Shown here piece by piece: positions 1 through 8,224 of a stretch of 64,000 bases of DNA (its first letter is position 1; every line of letters starts with the position of its first letter). The notes beneath the pieces are model-generated. The model was given only the letters and a program-made list of their open reading frames with translations. It was not told the origin of the DNA and searched no databases. The stretch is from positions 62,001 through 126,000 of the forward strand of contig NZ_JABWGO010000001.1 of NCBI RefSeq assembly GCF_013363995.1. The letters run 5' to 3'. This DNA comes from Nonomuraea rhodomycinica. GTDB taxonomy: Bacteria; Actinomycetota; Actinomycetes; Streptosporangiales; Streptosporangiaceae. The translations under genes and the position numbers were made by a program.

Positions 1-408
1 GCCGTGGCCCAGCACCGCGAACGACTCGAAGGCCTCGCTCGTCGTGGCCGGCCAGGTGATCCAGCGGTGCTCTCCCGATCCGCCCATGGTGGCCCCGTGT
101 CCGTCCAGCTTGACCGGCTTTCCCCCGTACGGCTGATCCCAGTCCTCCGACTCCGTCACCAGGACGGCCAGCGTCCTGGTGACGGACGTGCCGCCTTCCG
201 CGTACGCCGTGACCGGATCCTGCTCGGCGTCCGATGTGACCAGTTGCTCCAGGTGGAGGTCTCCCGGCCGTTCCGGGAGGAGCAGCGCCGCGGAAGGCCG
301 GCCAGGGGTGGGCGCAGGATCGGCCCGCCGGACGTCCGCCGCTTTGCCGCCGCACCCGGCGCTCAGGACGATGAGGGCAGCCGCCACGAAACCAAGGAAG
401 GATCTCAC
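1..408 (-). CDS. Lipoprotein of unknown function (3' end outside window)
   Basis: Probable secreted lipoprotein; 136 codons are visible and the stop lies beyond the left edge. The GTG start at 408 is followed by a short charged N-terminus, a hydrophobic stretch (VAAALIVLSAGCG) and a lipobox-type Cys near residue 18, so the product should be anchored outside the membrane after signal peptidase II cleavage. The mature part has no domain I recognise. It lies 70 nt downstream of the MFS gene on the same strand and could be cotranscribed with it. The ribosome binding site is weak. A two-copy direct repeat lies just upstream of the start. The lipoprotein call rests on the signal peptide only. Confidence 0.6.
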   Translation of the reverse strand, partial: MRSFLGFVAAALIVLSAGCGGKAADVRRADPAPTPGRPSAALLLPERPGDLHLEQLVTSDAEQDPVTAYAEGGTSVTRTLAVLVTESEDWDQPYGGKPVKLDGHGATMGGSGEHRWITWPATTSEAFESFAVLGHG

Positions 409-425
409 TCGTGCTTCGACGCGAT

Positions 426-480
426 CTCCCGCGCGAGAGTTCCCGCCGGACCTTCCGCGCGCGAGTTCCCGCCGGACGTC
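426..480. repeat. Two-copy direct repeat, period about 25 nt
   Basis: Two near-identical copies of a unit containing TTCCCGCCGGAC lie in the 70-nt gap between the MFS gene and the lipoprotein gene. The second copy abuts the stop codon of the MFS gene. One of several repeat patches in this window placed right after a stop codon. Confidence 0.6.
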
Positions 481-1759
481 AGCGCGCCTTCGCGCTCGCG
501 CCGGCCGGTACGGGTACGCCGGGGACGGACGCCGCTGCGGGGCGATGCCTCCGGGCGACCGCCGCCGCGCCGGTGCCGCCGGCGACGAACAGCGCGGCCA
601 GCGCGAGCCAGCCCACGGTCTCGTGTTCGATGGCGGTGGCGGTGACGAGCACCGGTGAGACCATGGCGGCGATCGCGTAGCCGGTCTGGCTGAGGCCCTG
701 GTAGGCGCCGGCGTTGCGCTGGTCGGCCAGTTCGAAGGCCATGCTCCAGCCGCCCGCCTCCCCCAGGATCTCGCCGAAGGCGTGGGCGAGCCCCGCCAGG
801 ACGAGCAGGACACAGGCGGTGACCACGTCGCCGTGGCCCGCCAGCGCGTACAGCCCGCATGCGAGCGCCAGCAGCCACGACGCGCGCCGGACGGCGATCC
901 CGGCGCGACGCACGTCGTGGACGCCGCGCGAGACCCGCACCTGGAGCACCGCCACGACCACGGTGTTGAGGACGAGCAGCACGGACACGACGGCGGTGGG
1001 GGCGGCGGTGGTGGCGACCCAGAGCGGGACACCGACGGTCAGCAGGCCGAACTGCACGGCCACGACGGCGTTGCACGCCACGCTCGCCAGATACGTACGG
1101 TCCTTGAGCGGTGAGGGTCCCCCCGCTGAGGTGCCGGCCGCCCGGTCCTCGACCGGGGCGACCATCCGGGCCGGAAGCTCCGGCACCCGGGATCCGAGCC
1201 GCGCCAGCGGCACCGCGGCCGCCAGCAGCAGCACCCCGGAGGCGGTCATCGCGGCCTGGTAGGCCACGGCGGTGCCCGTCAGGAGCGCCGCGGCGGCGGC
1301 CAGAGTGCCCAGGCCGATGAAGACGTTCGTGACCACGCGCATCCGCGCCCGGACCACCACCCGTTCCGCGCCGGTGTACCACCGGGCCAGCATCGTCTGC
1401 TTCGACGTGCCGCTCGCCGAGCGCATCACCGCGGCCACGCAGGCGACCAGGGTGAACACGACGGCGTCCGAGGCGAGCGGGTAGGCGAGCATCGCCAGGC
1501 CGTTGAGGACCGTCGCCACCGCCTGGACGCGATGCGCGCCGACCCGGTCGGCCAGCCGCCCCGACGCGTACGAGGCCAGCACGCCGGCGCCGCCCGCGAT
1601 GCCCAGCCCCAGGCCCACCTTCGTCGCGCCGAGTCCGATGACCAGCGTGAAGTACAGCGTGCTGACGGTGTAGAAGACGCCGCTGGACAGCGCGAACGCC
1701 ATCGTGCTGAGAGTCAGGGAGCGGCCGACACGGTCTTCGGGGAAGAAGGTTCGGATCAC
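479..1759 (-). CDS. MFS transporter
   Basis: Major facilitator superfamily permease, 426 aa, about 12 hydrophobic segments spread over the whole length. A motif-A-like loop (GRLADRVGAHRV) follows the second helix, as expected for a proton-coupled drug or metabolite exporter. I chose the GTG start at 1759 because GAGAG lies 7-12 nt upstream and the protein then begins just before helix 1; a TTG at 1795 is an alternative that adds 12 polar residues. It is divergent from the ArsR-type gene at 1815, with a perfect dyad between them, so it is probably the target of that regulator. Substrate unknown. Confidence 0.85.
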   Translation of the reverse strand: MIRTFFPEDRVGRSLTLSTMAFALSSGVFYTVSTLYFTLVIGLGATKVGLGLGIAGGAGVLASYASGRLADRVGAHRVQAVATVLNGLAMLAYPLASDAVVFTLVACVAAVMRSASGTSKQTMLARWYTGAERVVVRARMRVVTNVFIGLGTLAAAAALLTGTAVAYQAAMTASGVLLLAAAVPLARLGSRVPELPARMVAPVEDRAAGTSAGGPSPLKDRTYLASVACNAVVAVQFGLLTVGVPLWVATTAAPTAVVSVLLVLNTVVVAVLQVRVSRGVHDVRRAGIAVRRASWLLALACGLYALAGHGDVVTACVLLVLAGLAHAFGEILGEAGGWSMAFELADQRNAGAYQGLSQTGYAIAAMVSPVLVTATAIEHETVGWLALAALFVAGGTGAAAVARRHRPAAASVPGVPVPAGASAKAR

Positions 1760-1797
1760 GCCCCGTTTCTCTCGCACCCGGGCGACGCGAACCAATG

Positions 1798-1816
1798 ATG
1801 TAGCGTATGGCTACAT
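1798..1816. promoter_or_regulatory. Perfect dyad, probable ArsR operator
   Basis: ATGTAGC-N5-GCTACAT, two perfect 7-nt arms, lies between the divergent MFS and ArsR-type genes, and its right arm overlaps the ArsR start codon. Position and symmetry fit an autoregulatory operator that also controls the pump. Confidence 0.6.
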
Positions 1817-2837
1817 GGTCGCCGTCCGCAGCGGTGGGGTCATCGCGTACGAGCTCGCCGGGATGGACGTCGCCGACGTGCGCTTCGCCGCCTCCCCGAT
1901 CAACGAGCTCACCCTGTCACTGCGCACGTTCCGGGACCCCGGACGCTATCCCGTGCACCTGCCCTGGCTGCGGCGCACGGAGCACCTGCGATCCGGGCTC
2001 GACCTGCCCGTGCTGCGCGCCCTCACGAACGACGCCCTGTGGTCGCCCGACTACCTGACACCCCGGCCGCACGCCCCCCTCACCCGCATCGACGACGAAC
2101 TCGCCGCCGTCGCGCGCGTGCCCCTGCACCGCATGCTCGACGACCTGCGCGCCCTGCATCCCGGGCGGCTGCCCGCGCCGTTGCGGGGCGACCCGGCGGC
2201 CGTTCGCGCGCGCATCACGGAGGCACTGCGGAGGTACTGGCGCACCTGCTTCGCGCCGTGGTGGCCGCGGATGCGGACGGTCCTGCAGGCCGACATCATC
2301 TACCGCGGACAGGTCATCTCCGCGCACGGTCTGGCGGCGATGTTCGCCGACCTCAACGAGCGGGTCCACCTGGACAACGGGGTCGTACGCGTCCGCCTCG
2401 TCAGCAACGCGGGCTACCGCCGCTCCACCGGCGGAGAGGGGCTCACCCTGGTGCCGACGCTGTTCAGCAGGGGTGTGACCGCCCCGATCTCGCCGGAGGA
2501 GCCACCTCTGATCATGTACGGCACGCGCGGCGCCGGAACGCTCTGGCAGGCGGAGCCCCGCCGGTCCCCCGCGGCCCTCACCGAGCTGCTCGGCGCGACG
2601 CGCGCCGGCCTGCTCACGGCGCTGGAGACGCCGGCGTCGTCCACCGAGCTCGCCGGCCGCCTCGGTGTCACCACCTCGGCCGTCAACCAGCACCTGCGAG
2701 CGCTGCGCGACGTCGGCCTGCTCACCAGCGCGCGCCACGGCCGCTCGGTCCTGTATCTGCGGTCGGAGCTCGGCGACGCCCTCATCGCGGGCGGGGCCGC
2801 GGAAGGCCGCTCCGGCGATCCCCCGGCGGTCCGGTAG
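1815..2837 (+). CDS. ArsR-family regulator with DUF5937-type N-terminal domain
   Basis: Predicted DNA-binding repressor, 340 aa, much longer than a minimal ArsR protein (about 100 aa). The N-terminal two thirds resemble the DUF5937-type region (starting VAVRSGG..., with a run ASPINELTLSLR near residues 25-36). The C-terminal quarter is a winged helix, with a recognition-helix-like segment TTSAVNQHLRAL around residues 290-301. The ATG at 1815 sits inside the dyad shared with the divergent MFS gene; upstream in-frame codons run into the MFS coding region. It probably senses a small molecule and represses the pump. The effector is not evident. Confidence 0.8.
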   Translation: MVAVRSGGVIAYELAGMDVADVRFAASPINELTLSLRTFRDPGRYPVHLPWLRRTEHLRSGLDLPVLRALTNDALWSPDYLTPRPHAPLTRIDDELAAVARVPLHRMLDDLRALHPGRLPAPLRGDPAAVRARITEALRRYWRTCFAPWWPRMRTVLQADIIYRGQVISAHGLAAMFADLNERVHLDNGVVRVRLVSNAGYRRSTGGEGLTLVPTLFSRGVTAPISPEEPPLIMYGTRGAGTLWQAEPRRSPAALTELLGATRAGLLTALETPASSTELAGRLGVTTSAVNQHLRALRDVGLLTSARHGRSVLYLRSELGDALIAGGAAEGRSGDPPAVR

Positions 2838-2933
2838 GCGTGCGAACCGCCACGACCGGGCCGCGTCGGCATCGATGGCAAGGAGTTCGCCAAGTCGCGG
2901 GCGCGGGTGCGGGCCGCCTGTGACCATGGCCCG

Positions 2934-4331
2934 GTGCGCAAGTTGATCATCGTTCTCGCCCTCGTGGCCGCCGGGTGCTCCGCCCCGCCTCCGGCCTCCG
3001 CACCGGCCCGGCCGGCAGGGACGCCCACGCCCGCGTCCCCGGCGCCCACCGCCTCCGCGCCCGCGGTCAAGCTGCCGGCCTCCTGGCAGCTGGCCAGGCG
3101 CGGCGCCGAGCACGAGATCGAGGGCTACGCCGACCGGGTCAGCGTCCTGCCCGGCGAACGGTTCGGGCTGCGGGTCTCGACCACCGCGCCCCGCTTCACC
3201 GCCGTCGCCTTCCGCATGGGCGCCCACCCCACGGCCGTGTGGAAGTCGCCGCAGGTCAAGGGGCAGCGGCAGGCGCCGGCCAGGACCGTGGACGGCACCG
3301 TCACCGCGGCGCACTGGCGCCCCTCCCTCACGGTGGACACCGCCGGCTGGGCCGAGGGCCCCTACCTGATCAGGCTGGACGCCTCCACCGGAGCCCAGCG
3401 GTACGTGCCGGTGACCGTGCGCTCGGCCTCCACCCAGGGCCGCGTCGTCATGGTCAACGCCGTCACCACCTGGCAGGCGTACAACCTGTGGGGCGGGCGC
3501 AGCCTCTACCAGGGGCCGGGCGGGTTCGAGGGCCGCTCCCGCGCGGTCACCTTCGACCGCCCGTACGACGGGTCCGGGGCGCGGCTCTTCCTCGACTTCG
3601 AACAGGAGGCGTTCGCCGTCGCCGAGCGCAGCGGCGTGCCGCTGGCGTACCTGACCAGCCTCGACCTCAAGCCCGGCGTGCTCGACGGGGCCCGCGCGGT
3701 GATCTCGCTCGGCCACGACGAGTACTGGTCGCCGCAGATGCGCGAGAGCGTCACCCGCGCCAGGGACCGGGGGACGAACCTCGCCTTCCTCGGTGCGAAC
3801 GCCGTCTACTGGCGCATCGGCCTGCACGGGCGGACCGTCGAGTGCGACAAGGAACAGCGGTGCCGGCTGTGGCGCGAGACCCGGCCGGAGAGCGCCCTGG
3901 TGGGCCAGATGTACGACTGCTTCCCGGCCGAGGGCGTCTACACCGTCACCCGCCCGAACCACTGGATCTTCGCCGGCACCCGCGGCACCAGCTTCCCCGG
4001 CATGGCCGGGGTGGAGACCGACCGGGTCTCGCCCGGCTCGCCCCGCGACGTCGAGGTGCTGGCCGAGTCGCACTTCTCCTGCGGGGGACGCGCCACGGTC
4101 TCCAACAGCACCTACTACACGGCGCCCAGCGGGGCGGGGGTGTTCGCCTCGGGCACGATGCGCTGGGTCTGCGGCATGCGGGGGCGGCGCTGCGGCCACG
4201 GCGTGCCCGAGTCGGCCGCCGCCTTCACCCGTACGGCGACGACGAACCTGCTGACCCGCTTCGCCCGCGGCCCCGCCGCCCCGGACCGGGCACGCCAGGG
4301 GGTCACCGGTGACAGACGGCCTCCAGGGTGA
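2934..4331 (+). CDS. Lipoprotein with N,N-dimethylformamidase beta-subunit-like domain
   Basis: Exported protein of 465 aa. A hydrophobic segment ending VAAGC at about residue 14 is a lipobox, followed by a Pro/Ala-rich tether to about residue 40. The rest resembles the large-subunit fold of N,N-dimethylformamidase: the core block MVNAVTTWQAYNLWGG (near residue 170), a SLGHDEYWSPQMR block (near 262) and PNHWIFAGT (near 343). Catalytic activity on formamides is not implied; many homologues are uncharacterised. The GTG at 2934 is preferred because it puts the signal peptide at the N-terminus. It ends just before a strong terminator shared with the convergent RND gene. Confidence 0.75.
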   Translation: MRKLIIVLALVAAGCSAPPPASAPARPAGTPTPASPAPTASAPAVKLPASWQLARRGAEHEIEGYADRVSVLPGERFGLRVSTTAPRFTAVAFRMGAHPTAVWKSPQVKGQRQAPARTVDGTVTAAHWRPSLTVDTAGWAEGPYLIRLDASTGAQRYVPVTVRSASTQGRVVMVNAVTTWQAYNLWGGRSLYQGPGGFEGRSRAVTFDRPYDGSGARLFLDFEQEAFAVAERSGVPLAYLTSLDLKPGVLDGARAVISLGHDEYWSPQMRESVTRARDRGTNLAFLGANAVYWRIGLHGRTVECDKEQRCRLWRETRPESALVGQMYDCFPAEGVYTVTRPNHWIFAGTRGTSFPGMAGVETDRVSPGSPRDVEVLAESHFSCGGRATVSNSTYYTAPSGAGVFASGTMRWVCGMRGRRCGHGVPESAAAFTRTATTNLLTRFARGPAAPDRARQGVTGDRRPPG

Positions 4332-4336
4332 GGCCG

Positions 4337-4368
4337 TCCGGCCCCGCCTCGGAGGAGGCGGGGCCGGA
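4337..4368. terminator. Bidirectional terminator hairpin
   Basis: TCCGGCCCCGCCTC / GAGGCGGGGCCGGA, perfect 14-bp arms around a GGAG loop, between two convergent genes. No U-run on either side, as is usual for actinobacterial hairpin terminators. Confidence 0.75.
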
Positions 4369-4386
4369 GCGCGCGGCGCGGGAAGG

Positions 4387-7300
4387 TCACGGCGTGGGCG
4401 CCAGGACCTTCGGCTCCTCGGGCTTCGGCTCGGCCGGGCGGCGGCGCATCCGCTCCTTGGCCCGCTCCAGCATCACGTACAGCGTGGGCACGAGCACCAG
4501 CGTCAGCAGCGTGCTGGTGATCAGGCCGCCGATGACCACGATCGCCAGCGGCTGCGAGATGAACCCGCCCGACCCGGTCACGCCCAGCGCCATCGGCGTC
4601 AGCGCGCAGATCGTGGCCACCGCGGTCATGAGGATCGGGCGCAGCCTGCGCCGGCCGCCCTCGATGACCGCCTCGACGATGCCGAGGCCCTGCTCGCGGT
4701 ACTGGTTGATGAGGTCGATGAGCACGATCGCGTTCGTCACCACGATGCCGATGAGCATGAGCATGCCGATCAGCGCCGGCACGCCCAGCGCGGTGCCGGT
4801 CGCCACCAGCAGGCCGACGGCGCCGGTCGCGGCGAACGGGATCGACACCAGCAGGATGAGCGGCTGGGCGAAGCTGCGGAACGTCGCCACCATGATCATG
4901 AAGACGATCGCGATGGCCGCCAGCATCGCCATGCCCAGGTCGGAGAACGCCTGCTGCTGGTCGGCCGAGGCGCCGCCGATCACGTACGTGGCGCCGCCGG
5001 ACAGCTTCAGCTGGTCCAGGCGGGTCTTCAGCGCCTGCGTGACGCTGCCCAGGTCGCTGCTCGTGCTCTTGGCCGACAGGGTGGCCGAGCGGTCGCCGTC
5101 GATGCGGGTGACCTGCGTCGGGCCCGCCACCTGCTCCACCTCGGCCACCGACGACAGCTTGACCATGCCGGACGCCGTCGCCAGCTTGAGGTTCTCGATC
5201 GCCTTGACGTCGTCGGGGGCGTCGCCGACCCGCAGCACCAGGTCGCTGGCCCGCCCGTCGAGGGTGAGCTGCCCCAGGGGCGCGCCGCGGAAGGCCTGGG
5301 CCACGCTCTGGCCGATCTGCGCCTCCGTCAGCCCCTTGGCCGCCGCCTTCTCCCGGTCCACCCGCACGTCCACGCGGGGCGCGCTGGCCTCCAGGTTGGA
5401 GGTGACGTCCCGCAGGCCCGACACCTCGCCCATGGCCGCCTTGACCTGGTCGGCCGCCGCGTTCAGCGCGGCGGGGTCGGGCGCCTGCACGATCACGTCG
5501 ACCGTGTCGGAGGAGAACCCGCCGCCGCCCGAGCCGCCGACGCGGACCTCTCCGACGTCCCTCATGCCGGCCAGCCGGTCACGCAGCGCCTGCTCCACCT
5601 TCGGCGTGTCGGCCTCCTCTGCCAGCGTCAGGGAGTACGAGGCCCGGTCCGCGCCGGCGCCGCCGCCGAAGCCGCCCTGCAGCGCGTTGCCGCCGCCCAC
5701 CGTCACCTGGTACGACTCGACGCCGTCCAGGTCCTCCAGCACGGCCTCGACCTTCTTGGCCGCCGCGTCGGTGGTGGCCAGGTCGGTGCCGGCCGGCATG
5801 CGCTGGGAGACCGAGATCGTGTTCTGGCCGGAGGAGTCGAGGAAGTTGGTCTCCAGCCGGCCGGCCAGGCCCATGGTGCCGGCGAAGACGACGACCCCGA
5901 CGAGCAGCGTCACCAGCTTGAAGCGGGTCGCGAAGCGCAGCACCGGCAGGTAGGCGCGCTGCAGCGGGCTGCGCAGCTCCTTGGCCTCGGCCTCCTCGCG
6001 CTGGGCGCGGGCCTGCTCGGGGGTCAGCTCAGGCGCCTTGAGGAACCAGTACGCCAGCACCGGGATCACCGTCAGCGACACCAGCAGCGAGGCGATCAGC
6101 GCCACCGCGACCGTGACCGCGAACGGCCCGAACAGCTCGCCCACCATGCCGCCGACCACCGCGATCGGCGCGAACACCGCCACCGTCGTCAGCGTCGAGG
6201 CCGTCACCGCGCCCGACACCTCGCGCACCGCCGACAGGATCGCCCGCAGCTTGGGCTCGCCGTAGCCGAGGTGGCGCTTGATGTTCTCCAGCACGACGAT
6301 CGAGTCGTCCACCACCCGGCCGACCGCGATGGTCAGCGCGCCCAGCGTGAGCATGTTGAGGGAGTAGTCACCGGCCCACAACGCGATCAGGGCGATGACC
6401 ACCGACAGCGGGATCGAGACCGCGGTCACCAGCGTGGAGCGGACCGACAGCAGGAACACCAGGATGACGAGCACCGCGAACGCCAGGCCCAGCAGGCCCT
6501 CGGTGGTGAGGTTCTCGATCGACTCCTCCACGTACGGGGCCTGGTCGAAGATGACCTCGACCGCGGTGTCGGTGGAGTCGCCGAGCGCCTTGGTCAGGTC
6601 GGGCAGCTCCTTGCGCACGTCGTGGGAGATGCTCACCGCGTTGCCGTCGGGCGTCATCGTGACCGACACGCCGAGGCTGGTCCTGCCGTTGGTGCGGGTG
6701 ATCGAGGTGGCGTCGGCCAGGCCGCGCTCCACGGTGGCGACGTCGCCCAGCTTGACCGGCTTGAGCTTGGGCGCGGCCGGCTGGGCCTGCGCCGTCTGCG
6801 GCCGGCCGGCCTGGGCCTGGCCCGGCTGGGGGCGGCCCGCCTGCGCCTGGGAGGTCGGCGCGGCCTGGGCGGAGGTCTGCGGCTGGGCGGGCGTCAGGTA
6901 CAGCCCCTTCAGCTTCGCCACGCTGTCGATCCGCGCCCCGACCTGGACCGTCAGCGACTTGCCGTCGGAGGTCAGCGTCCCGGCCGGGACCGGCGTGCCG
7001 TTGGCCTTGAGCACCTCGGGGATCTGCGTCGGCGACACCCCGGCCTTGGCCATCTTGCCCAGGTCCGGGGTGATGGTCACGACCTCGTCGCGGGTGCCCG
7101 AGACCGTCGCCTCCCGTACCCCCTCGACGGCCTGCAGCTTCGGCAGCATGATCTCGCGCAGCTTGTCGGCCATCGCCCGCGGGTCGCCGCCGTCGCCCAC
7201 CGCCAGCACCATCACCGGGATGTCGTCGGTGTTGCCCGCGCCGACCTGCGGCTGCACCCCCGACGGGAGCTGGGGCTGCACCCGGCTGATGGCCTGCTGC

Positions 7301-7626
7301 ATCTTGCTCACCGACGCCTCGACGTCCGTGCCGTACGCGAAGGAGACCTGGAGCTGCGCCAGGCCCTCCTTCGACGTCGAGGTCAGCTTCTCCATGCCGT
7401 CGAGCCCCTGGAAGGCTTCCTCCAGCGGCTCGGTGACCTGGTCCTCCACGATCTCCGGCGACGCCCCCGGGTAGGAGGCGATCACGAAGGCGCCGGGGAA
7501 GGCCAGCGACGGCAGCAACTGCTGTTTCAACTGCGGGATCGTGAACGCGCCGAATGCGCTGAGCACGACCGCGACCAAGATGACGAGGCTGCGGTTGGCG
7601 AGGCTCAACCGGGCGAATGCGGCCAT
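4387..7626 (-). CDS. Efflux RND transporter permease (AcrB/HAE type)
   Basis: Inner-membrane proton-driven efflux pump, 1079 aa, the usual length for AcrB-type permeases. Helix 1 is near residues 12-32. Helix 4 carries GRVVDDSIVVLENI with the paired Asp of the proton relay. A second helix bundle is near the C-terminus (IGIVVTNAIVLIDL). A linker near residues 245-290 is a Gln/Ala/Pro-rich run with repeated QAQAGRPQ units, absent from typical AcrB. ATG at 7626 with GGAGGG 9 nt upstream is preferred over the TTG at 7641. No membrane-fusion protein gene is adjacent. Divergent from marR, which probably regulates it. Confidence 0.9.
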   Translation of the reverse strand: MAAFARLSLANRSLVILVAVVLSAFGAFTIPQLKQQLLPSLAFPGAFVIASYPGASPEIVEDQVTEPLEEAFQGLDGMEKLTSTSKEGLAQLQVSFAYGTDVEASVSKMQQAISRVQPQLPSGVQPQVGAGNTDDIPVMVLAVGDGGDPRAMADKLREIMLPKLQAVEGVREATVSGTRDEVVTITPDLGKMAKAGVSPTQIPEVLKANGTPVPAGTLTSDGKSLTVQVGARIDSVAKLKGLYLTPAQPQTSAQAAPTSQAQAGRPQPGQAQAGRPQTAQAQPAAPKLKPVKLGDVATVERGLADATSITRTNGRTSLGVSVTMTPDGNAVSISHDVRKELPDLTKALGDSTDTAVEVIFDQAPYVEESIENLTTEGLLGLAFAVLVILVFLLSVRSTLVTAVSIPLSVVIALIALWAGDYSLNMLTLGALTIAVGRVVDDSIVVLENIKRHLGYGEPKLRAILSAVREVSGAVTASTLTTVAVFAPIAVVGGMVGELFGPFAVTVAVALIASLLVSLTVIPVLAYWFLKAPELTPEQARAQREEAEAKELRSPLQRAYLPVLRFATRFKLVTLLVGVVVFAGTMGLAGRLETNFLDSSGQNTISVSQRMPAGTDLATTDAAAKKVEAVLEDLDGVESYQVTVGGGNALQGGFGGGAGADRASYSLTLAEEADTPKVEQALRDRLAGMRDVGEVRVGGSGGGGFSSDTVDVIVQAPDPAALNAAADQVKAAMGEVSGLRDVTSNLEASAPRVDVRVDREKAAAKGLTEAQIGQSVAQAFRGAPLGQLTLDGRASDLVLRVGDAPDDVKAIENLKLATASGMVKLSSVAEVEQVAGPTQVTRIDGDRSATLSAKSTSSDLGSVTQALKTRLDQLKLSGGATYVIGGASADQQQAFSDLGMAMLAAIAIVFMIMVATFRSFAQPLILLVSIPFAATGAVGLLVATGTALGVPALIGMLMLIGIVVTNAIVLIDLINQYREQGLGIVEAVIEGGRRRLRPILMTAVATICALTPMALGVTGSGGFISQPLAIVVIGGLITSTLLTLVLVPTLYVMLERAKERMRRRPAEPKPEEPKVLAPTP

Positions 7627-7696
7627 GAGGGGTCCCTCCAAGAGTTCGCCCCGAGACTAACACTTCGCCCCATGCGAATATTTAGGACAAGGCGAG

Positions 7697-7720
7697 CTTC
7701 CTGATAAGCTTCTCAGGAAG
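7697..7720. promoter_or_regulatory. Dyad, probable MarR operator
   Basis: CTTCCTGA-N8-TCAGGAAG, perfect 8-nt arms, lies 14 nt upstream of the marR start and 70 nt from the divergent RND start. Typical placement for an autoregulated MarR operator. Confidence 0.65.
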
Positions 7721-7733
7721 CGAAGAGGTGAGA

Positions 7734-8195
7734 GTGGACGACGAACGCGACGACCTGATCCACCGGATCACGCAGATCCAGCGCGACCTCGGGCGGGCCT
7801 TCGCCCGGCACCAGTCACCCCTGTTCACCTCCAACCTGACGATGCGTCAGCTCAAGGTGGTCATGGTGCTGGCGGTCCACGGCTCGGCCTCGGGCCAGGA
7901 GCTCGCCCACGATCTCGGCGTCGGGCTGGGCACGGTCACCGGCATCGTCGACCGCCTGGTCGCCCACGGCCTGGTCAGCCGGCACGAGGACCCCCACGAC
8001 CGGCGCGTGCGCCGGGTCGAGCTGACCGCCGAGGGCGCCGCGCTCATCGAGCGGATCCAGGACGACGGCATCCAGCACTACCGGCGCGTCCTCGAACACC
8101 TCGACACCGACACGCTGCGCGCCCTCGACATGGTCGTCCACCGCGTCCGCGCCGTCGCCGAGGACCTGTTCGGCAAGGAGCACGACGCGGTGTGA
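7734..8195 (+). CDS. MarR-family transcriptional regulator
   Basis: Dimeric winged-helix repressor, 153 aa, normal MarR size. The wHTH spans about residues 38-100: MRQLKVVMVLAVHG, then recognition helix LGVGLGTVTGIVDRLV and wing SRHEDPHDRRVRRVELT with the conserved D-x-R-D/R wing pattern. I chose GTG 7734 because GAGG at 7725 is properly spaced, whereas GTG 7728 would sit on its own Shine-Dalgarno. It is divergent from the RND pump with a dyad between them, so it is likely the pump's repressor. Confidence 0.88.
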   Translation: MDDERDDLIHRITQIQRDLGRAFARHQSPLFTSNLTMRQLKVVMVLAVHGSASGQELAHDLGVGLGTVTGIVDRLVAHGLVSRHEDPHDRRVRRVELTAEGAALIERIQDDGIQHYRRVLEHLDTDTLRALDMVVHRVRAVAEDLFGKEHDAV

Positions 8196-8205
8196 CCCGG
8201 CCCGG

Positions 8206-8224
8206 CGCCTTTACAAAGTAGATC
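8206..8224. repeat. 19-nt motif, copy 1
   Basis: CGCCTTTACAAAGTAGATC, identical to 13238-13256. Lies between the 3' ends of marR and helR. Unusually AT-rich for this genome. Function unknown. Confidence 0.6.

Noticed and set aside
1807..2058. ATG at 1807 as the ArsR start
   Set aside because: It is in a different frame that ends at 2058; the DUF5937/ArsR frame starts at 1815.
4309..7704. 1131-codon plus-strand ORF opposite the RND gene
   Set aside because: Shadow of the RND permease: Arg/His/Gln-rich nonsense composition, no domain, whereas the minus strand has all RND motifs.
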